A stretch of 8,292 nucleotides of DNA, from positions 1 to 8,292 of the forward strand of contig CALFSY010000246.1 in assembly GCA_937916365.1 (NCBI GenBank). Reading direction: 5' to 3'. Both the position numbers and the translations under genes were made by a program. This document shows, one piece after another, positions 5,237 to 8,292 of this stretch (within the stretch, counting starts at the first letter, position 1; each line of letters begins with the position of its first letter). The notes below the pieces were generated by a model, which ran no database searches, was not told the DNA's origin, and saw only the letters and a list, made by a program, of their open reading frames with translations. This DNA is from an uncultured Jannaschia sp. Its GTDB lineage: Bacteria; Pseudomonadota; Alphaproteobacteria; Rhodobacterales; Rhodobacteraceae.

Positions 5237-5896
5237 TTATCCGTCCGTTGCGACCAAAATCCAATTCGGATTATTCGACCCTACACGCCGTGCAAACGTC
5301 CAAATGTCACGCTGACGCTTGATTTCATTTGGATCCCCTTCGACAATATGATCTGCGGCATTTTTCACAACCGAGGTCAGCTCGGCGACGAACCGCACTG
5401 TGATTTCGGCCTCGGATGTTTCGGTGTCAAACGTCGCAGATTGTAACGCAACCTCGCGGAACCCAATAAACGATGCCTCAATCGTTAGGTTTTGGGCATT
5501 GCGTTGGGCAATCATCGTTTCAAATGTGTCTAATACATCGGCATCAAGAAACGATTTAATATCTTCAATATCACCGTTCTCATACGCCATAAGGATCATT
5601 TCATAAGCCCCGCGCGCACCCTGTAGAAAGGTAGATACCTCAAACCCCGGTTCGACCGATTTCATTTCAGCCAAGGCTTTGGCACTGTCGCTATCATTTT
5701 CGACATGGTCCGTGATGTCGCGGTCGCTATCATTCACGATCACGTCGAAATCACCCCTTGGGTCTTGTGTTTTGGGCGCATTCTGCACAGGCGGTTTTTC
5801 AAATCCGCCCCGCGTGCCCAGCACATTTCGCAACATCAAAATCAAAAAAATCGCTATTCCAGCCAACACCAGAAGCTGTAGAATAGAGGATGACAT
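5237..5896 (-). CDS. timA: Tim44/TimA-like inner-membrane adaptor protein
   Basis: This is a member of the bacterial Tim44-like family, named after the mitochondrial import-motor adaptor. TimA in alphaproteobacteria is an inner-membrane anchored protein whose partner proteins are only partly known. The 219-residue product has an N-terminal transmembrane segment (about 5-23, ILQLLVLAGIAIFLILML), a charged acidic linker (about 45-72, with NDSD twice, at 55-58 and 67-70), and a C-terminal Tim44 domain (about 80-217: FLQGARGAYEMILMAYENGD at 90-109 and the closing RDIWTFARRVGSNNPNWILVATDG). The NDSD pair is encoded by a 12-base direct repeat (5687-5698 and 5723-5734), exactly 12 codons apart. The start has a weak CAGG nearby. 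It is transcribed divergently from mdh. In relatives I recall secB/fxsA on the divergent side, which are missing here. Confidence 0.9.
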   Translation of the reverse strand: MSSSILQLLVLAGIAIFLILMLRNVLGTRGGFEKPPVQNAPKTQDPRGDFDVIVNDSDRDITDHVENDSDSAKALAEMKSVEPGFEVSTFLQGARGAYEMILMAYENGDIEDIKSFLDADVLDTFETMIAQRNAQNLTIEASFIGFREVALQSATFDTETSEAEITVRFVAELTSVVKNAADHIVEGDPNEIKRQRDIWTFARRVGSNNPNWILVATDG

Positions 5897-6165
5897 GGAA
5901 AACCTGCCCGAACATTTCGTTCTTTGGTGGATACTACTGTCATGTATCTAAGGCGCGCATGATGCAAAGTCCATGGCCCGCAACGCACGTGGTGATTATT
6001 TGAACTGAAAATCGGGGCCGTCACCATTGGTTTAATCAGGCAAAGCTAGGGGGGTGCAATCATGGTCGTTTTGTTCAAATTCACACATTGCGTTGCATAA
6101 TGCTTGCCAACAGGGGCAATCGGCGGCTACCTCTGCCCGCGTGACCAACAATGAGGGATCGAACC
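5897..6165. other. Divergent intergenic region between timA and mdh
   Basis: About 270 bases with no credible gene. It must hold promoters for timA (minus) and mdh (plus). On the minus strand TGGACT and TAGATA are 17 bases apart (around 5947-5975), a poor match. A short hairpin TTGCC/GGCAA (6104-6108 and 6115-6119) is likely incidental. The ATG at 6151 is in frame with mdh but is taken as part of the leader, because the Shine-Dalgarno sequence for 6166 overlaps it. Confidence 0.6.
6071..6101 (+). promoter_or_regulatory. Weak candidate promoter for mdh
   Basis: TTGTTC (6071-6076) resembles a -35 box and CATAAT (6096-6101) matches five of six -10 positions. The 19-base spacer is longer than ideal. 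Transcription would start near 6108, giving a leader of about 60 bases before the mdh ATG. Confidence 0.3.
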
Positions 6166-7128
6166 ATGGCCAGACCCAAAATTGCGCTTATCGGTGCCGG
6201 ACAGATCGGTGGCACACTTGCCCATCTTGTCGCACTCAAAGAATTGGGCGATGTTGTTTTGTTCGACATTGCCGAAGGCGTTCCGCATGGCAAAGCGCTT
6301 GATATTGCCGAGGCGGGCCCCGCCGCGAAATTCGACGCAACATTAAAAGGCACCAATGAATACGCCGACATCGCAGGCGCGGATGTGTGTATCGTAACCG
6401 CAGGCGTGCCCCGCAAACCGGGGATGAGCCGCGATGATTTGCTTGGCATAAACCTAAAGGTGATGAAGGCCGTGGGTGACGGTATCCGCGACCACGCACC
6501 CGATGCCTTTGTGATTTGTATCACAAATCCGCTGGACGCGATGGTGTGGGCCCTGCGCGAGTTTTCAGGCTTACCCCATCATATGGTTTGCGGCATGGCG
6601 GGCGTTTTGGATAGCGCGCGGTTTCGCCATTTCCTGGCCGACGAGTTTGAGGTCTCTGTGAAAGATGTCACCGCATTCGTTTTGGGGGGGCATGGCGATA
6701 CGATGGTCCCATCGGTGCGGTATTCAACCGTGGCGGGCATCCCGTTGCCCGATTTGGTGGACATGGGGTGGACAACCCAAGATAAACTTGATGCCATTGT
6801 CCAACGCACACGCGACGGTGGGGCGGAAATTGTGGGGTTGTTAAAAACCGGATCGGCATTTTATGCCCCCGCAACAGCAGCGATTGAAATGGCCGAAGCC
6901 TATCTGAAAGATCAAAAGCGTGTCCTGCCCTGTGCGGCCTGGTGTGATGGGGTGTTCGGGCTCAACGGAATTTACGTGGGTGTGCCTACGATAATCGGCG
7001 TAGGCGGAATTGAAAAAATTGTCGACATTACCCTAACCCGCCAGGAACAGACCATGTTCGACAATTCTGTAAACGCCGTTCAAGGTCTGATCGACGCGTG
7101 TAAAGAGATCAACGAAACACTGGTCTAA
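6166..7128 (+). CDS. mdh: Malate dehydrogenase (NAD, LDH-like type)
   Basis: It oxidises malate to oxaloacetate with NAD in the TCA cycle. The 320-residue product is the LDH-like MDH common in alphaproteobacteria: Rossmann motif GAGQIG (10-15), NAD-ribose Asp34 in VLFDI, substrate loop VPRKPGMSRDD (81-91) with Arg83 and Arg89, Asn121 in ITNPLD, Asp149/Arg152 in VLDSARF, and catalytic His176 in GGHGDTM. Arg83, the substrate-selecting loop position, marks a malate rather than lactate enzyme. The start at 6166 is preferred over the in-frame ATG at 6151: MARPKIALIGAGQIG is the normal family N-terminus, and GAGGGA (6153-6158) sits seven bases before it as a good ribosome binding site. sucC follows after 85 bases. 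Confidence 0.97.
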   Translation: MARPKIALIGAGQIGGTLAHLVALKELGDVVLFDIAEGVPHGKALDIAEAGPAAKFDATLKGTNEYADIAGADVCIVTAGVPRKPGMSRDDLLGINLKVMKAVGDGIRDHAPDAFVICITNPLDAMVWALREFSGLPHHMVCGMAGVLDSARFRHFLADEFEVSVKDVTAFVLGGHGDTMVPSVRYSTVAGIPLPDLVDMGWTTQDKLDAIVQRTRDGGAEIVGLLKTGSAFYAPATAAIEMAEAYLKDQKRVLPCAAWCDGVFGLNGIYVGVPTIIGVGGIEKIVDITLTRQEQTMFDNSVNAVQGLIDACKEINETLV

Positions 7129-7213
7129 CCAAACTGTTATGCGGTGTTAAAAATTTCTTCACGCTTGCGCCTTAAACGCAATTAAATCACAGTTTCACAA
7201 GGACTTATTCCCC

Positions 7214-8292
7214 ATGAACATCCATGAATATCAGGCAAAAGCACTGTTGCGCCAATACGGCGCCCCAGTTAGCGACGGGCGCGCAATCCTTAAGGCGGAA
7301 GAGGCCAAAACCGCCGCAGGCGCGCTCGACGGGCCATTATGGGTGGTTAAGGCACAAATTCACGCAGGCGGGCGCGGCAAAGGCCATTTTAAGGAATCAG
7401 ACGCCGGTGACAAAGGCGGGGTGCGCATCGCCCGATCTGTCGAAGAGGCCGCAGAAGAGGCAAAAAAAATGTTGGGCCGCACGTTGGTCACCCATCAAAC
7501 GGGACCTGCGGGCAAACAGGTGGGGCGTGTTTATATCGAAGATGGGTCAGATATCGAACGCGAACTTTACCTGGCCCTGCTGGTTGATCGCGGGTCGTCG
7601 CGCATATCCTTTGTCTGTTCCACCGAGGGCGGTATGGATATCGAAGAGGTCGCGGCCCAAACCCCCGAAAAAATCCTGTCGTTCGCCGTTGATCCGGTGA
7701 TGGGATACCAACCCTATCACGGGCGGCGCATTGCCTTTATGATGGGGTTAACGGGGGCGCAGGTGAAACAGTGCGTCAAGCTGATGGGGCAACTGTACAC
7801 CGCGTTTGTCGAAAAAGACATGGAGATGCTGGAAATCAACCCGTTGATCGTCACCGATACCGGCGATCTAAAATGCCTGGACGCAAAGGTGGGGTTTGAC
7901 GGCAACGCCATGTATCGCCACGCCGATATTGCCGCCCTGCGCGATGAAACGGAGGAAGACCCCAAAGAATTGGCCGCATCTAAATTCGACCTGAACTATA
8001 TCGCGCTGGATGGTGAAATCGGGTGCATGGTCAATGGAGCGGGGTTGGCCATGGCCACGATGGACATCATCAAACTTTACGGGGCGGCACCTGCCAATTT
8101 TTTGGACGTGGGCGGCGGCGCCAGAAAAGAAAAGGTAACCGAGGCCTTTAAGATCATCACCAGCGACCCGAATGTGAAGGGCATTTTGGTCAACATTTTT
8201 GGCGGCATCATGCGGTGCGACATCATTGCCGAGGGCGTGATCGCCGCCGTGCAGGATGTGGGCCTGCAAGTGCCGCTGGTGGTGCGGTTAGA
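7214..8292 (+). CDS. sucC: Succinate-CoA ligase (ADP-forming) beta subunit, 3' end cut by the window
   Basis: SucC pairs with SucD to convert succinyl-CoA to succinate with formation of ATP (or GTP) in the TCA cycle. The frame stays open from the ATG at 7214 to the right edge, giving 359 complete codons; family members are about 390-400 residues, so only the last 30-40 are missing. Landmarks: N-terminal MNIHEYQAKALL, ATP-grasp VVKAQIHAGGRGKGHF (44-59), EINPL (207-211) and Asp223 at the metal site, NGAGLAMATMD (274-284), FLDVGGGA (296-303) and GGIMRCD (330-336) near the CoA-ligase active-site interface. AAGGA (7199-7203) lies ten bases before the ATG. The 85-base gap after mdh has no strong terminator, so co-transcription with mdh is plausible. 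sucD is expected next, beyond the edge. Confidence 0.97.
   Translation, partial: MNIHEYQAKALLRQYGAPVSDGRAILKAEEAKTAAGALDGPLWVVKAQIHAGGRGKGHFKESDAGDKGGVRIARSVEEAAEEAKKMLGRTLVTHQTGPAGKQVGRVYIEDGSDIERELYLALLVDRGSSRISFVCSTEGGMDIEEVAAQTPEKILSFAVDPVMGYQPYHGRRIAFMMGLTGAQVKQCVKLMGQLYTAFVEKDMEMLEINPLIVTDTGDLKCLDAKVGFDGNAMYRHADIAALRDETEEDPKELAASKFDLNYIALDGEIGCMVNGAGLAMATMDIIKLYGAAPANFLDVGGGARKEKVTEAFKIITSDPNVKGILVNIFGGIMRCDIIAEGVIAAVQDVGLQVPLVVRL

Noticed and set aside
7172..7185. Two TTAA boxes before sucC resembling a CtrA site
   Set aside because: The spacing is six bases instead of the usual seven and the flanks do not match the CtrA half-site, so it is probably chance in an A/T-rich gap.
7224..7700. 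158-codon frame inside sucC
   Set aside because: It is an out-of-frame shadow of sucC; the sucC frame has all family motifs and stays open to the window edge.

Overview
This window looks like ordinary core chromosome of an alphaproteobacterium, most likely a member of the Rhodobacterales (Roseobacter/Rhodobacter group). The evidence is the gene set: lptC-lptA-lptB followed directly by a long-form hibernation factor and ptsN without rpoN, a Tim44/TimA-like membrane-anchored protein next to an Smr protein, and an LDH-like malate dehydrogenase immediately before sucC. Base composition looks close to balanced by eye, so this may be one of the less GC-rich marine members; the genus cannot be fixed from here. 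I see no mobile element, tRNA, rRNA, CRISPR array, prophage gene or defence gene.

Layout. 1-291 holds no gene I can recognise but carries three clean inverted repeats, and is probably the promoter and leader region of the lpt operon. 292-2189 (+) is lptC-lptA-lptB, which encodes the inner-membrane and periplasmic part of the lipopolysaccharide transport machine; the genes are tightly packed, with lptA and lptB overlapping by 4 bases. 2190-2329 is a gap with a hairpin and a plausible promoter. 2330-2911 (+) is a long hibernation promoting factor (hpf/raiA), followed by a possible terminator, and 3081-3545 (+) is ptsN, the EIIA component of the nitrogen-related PTS. ptsN converges with galU (3552-4445, -) with only six bases between the stop codons. 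Further on the minus strand lie an Smr-domain gene (4574-5155) and timA (5237-5896). The divergent region 5897-6165 separates timA from mdh (6166-7128, +) and sucC (7214 to the right edge, +, incomplete).

How the genes fit together. LptC, LptA and LptB belong to one pathway, LPS export, and GalU makes UDP-glucose, a precursor for cell-surface polysaccharides, so the left half has an envelope theme. Hpf and PtsN are the usual stationary-phase and nitrogen/potassium-signalling companions of the lpt genes in proteobacteria. mdh and sucC begin the TCA-cycle cluster, which in relatives continues into sucD, sucA, sucB and lpd beyond the right edge.

I did not find an undescribed system. What merits a second look is mostly non-coding: several near-perfect inverted repeats between genes, an in-frame mini-ORF ending just before ptsN, and gene-order differences from what I recall for relatives (no mltA between timA and smr, no secB/fxsA opposite timA, no recognisable kdsD end before lptC). 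Everything here is from reading the sequence; no database search or folding calculation was run.
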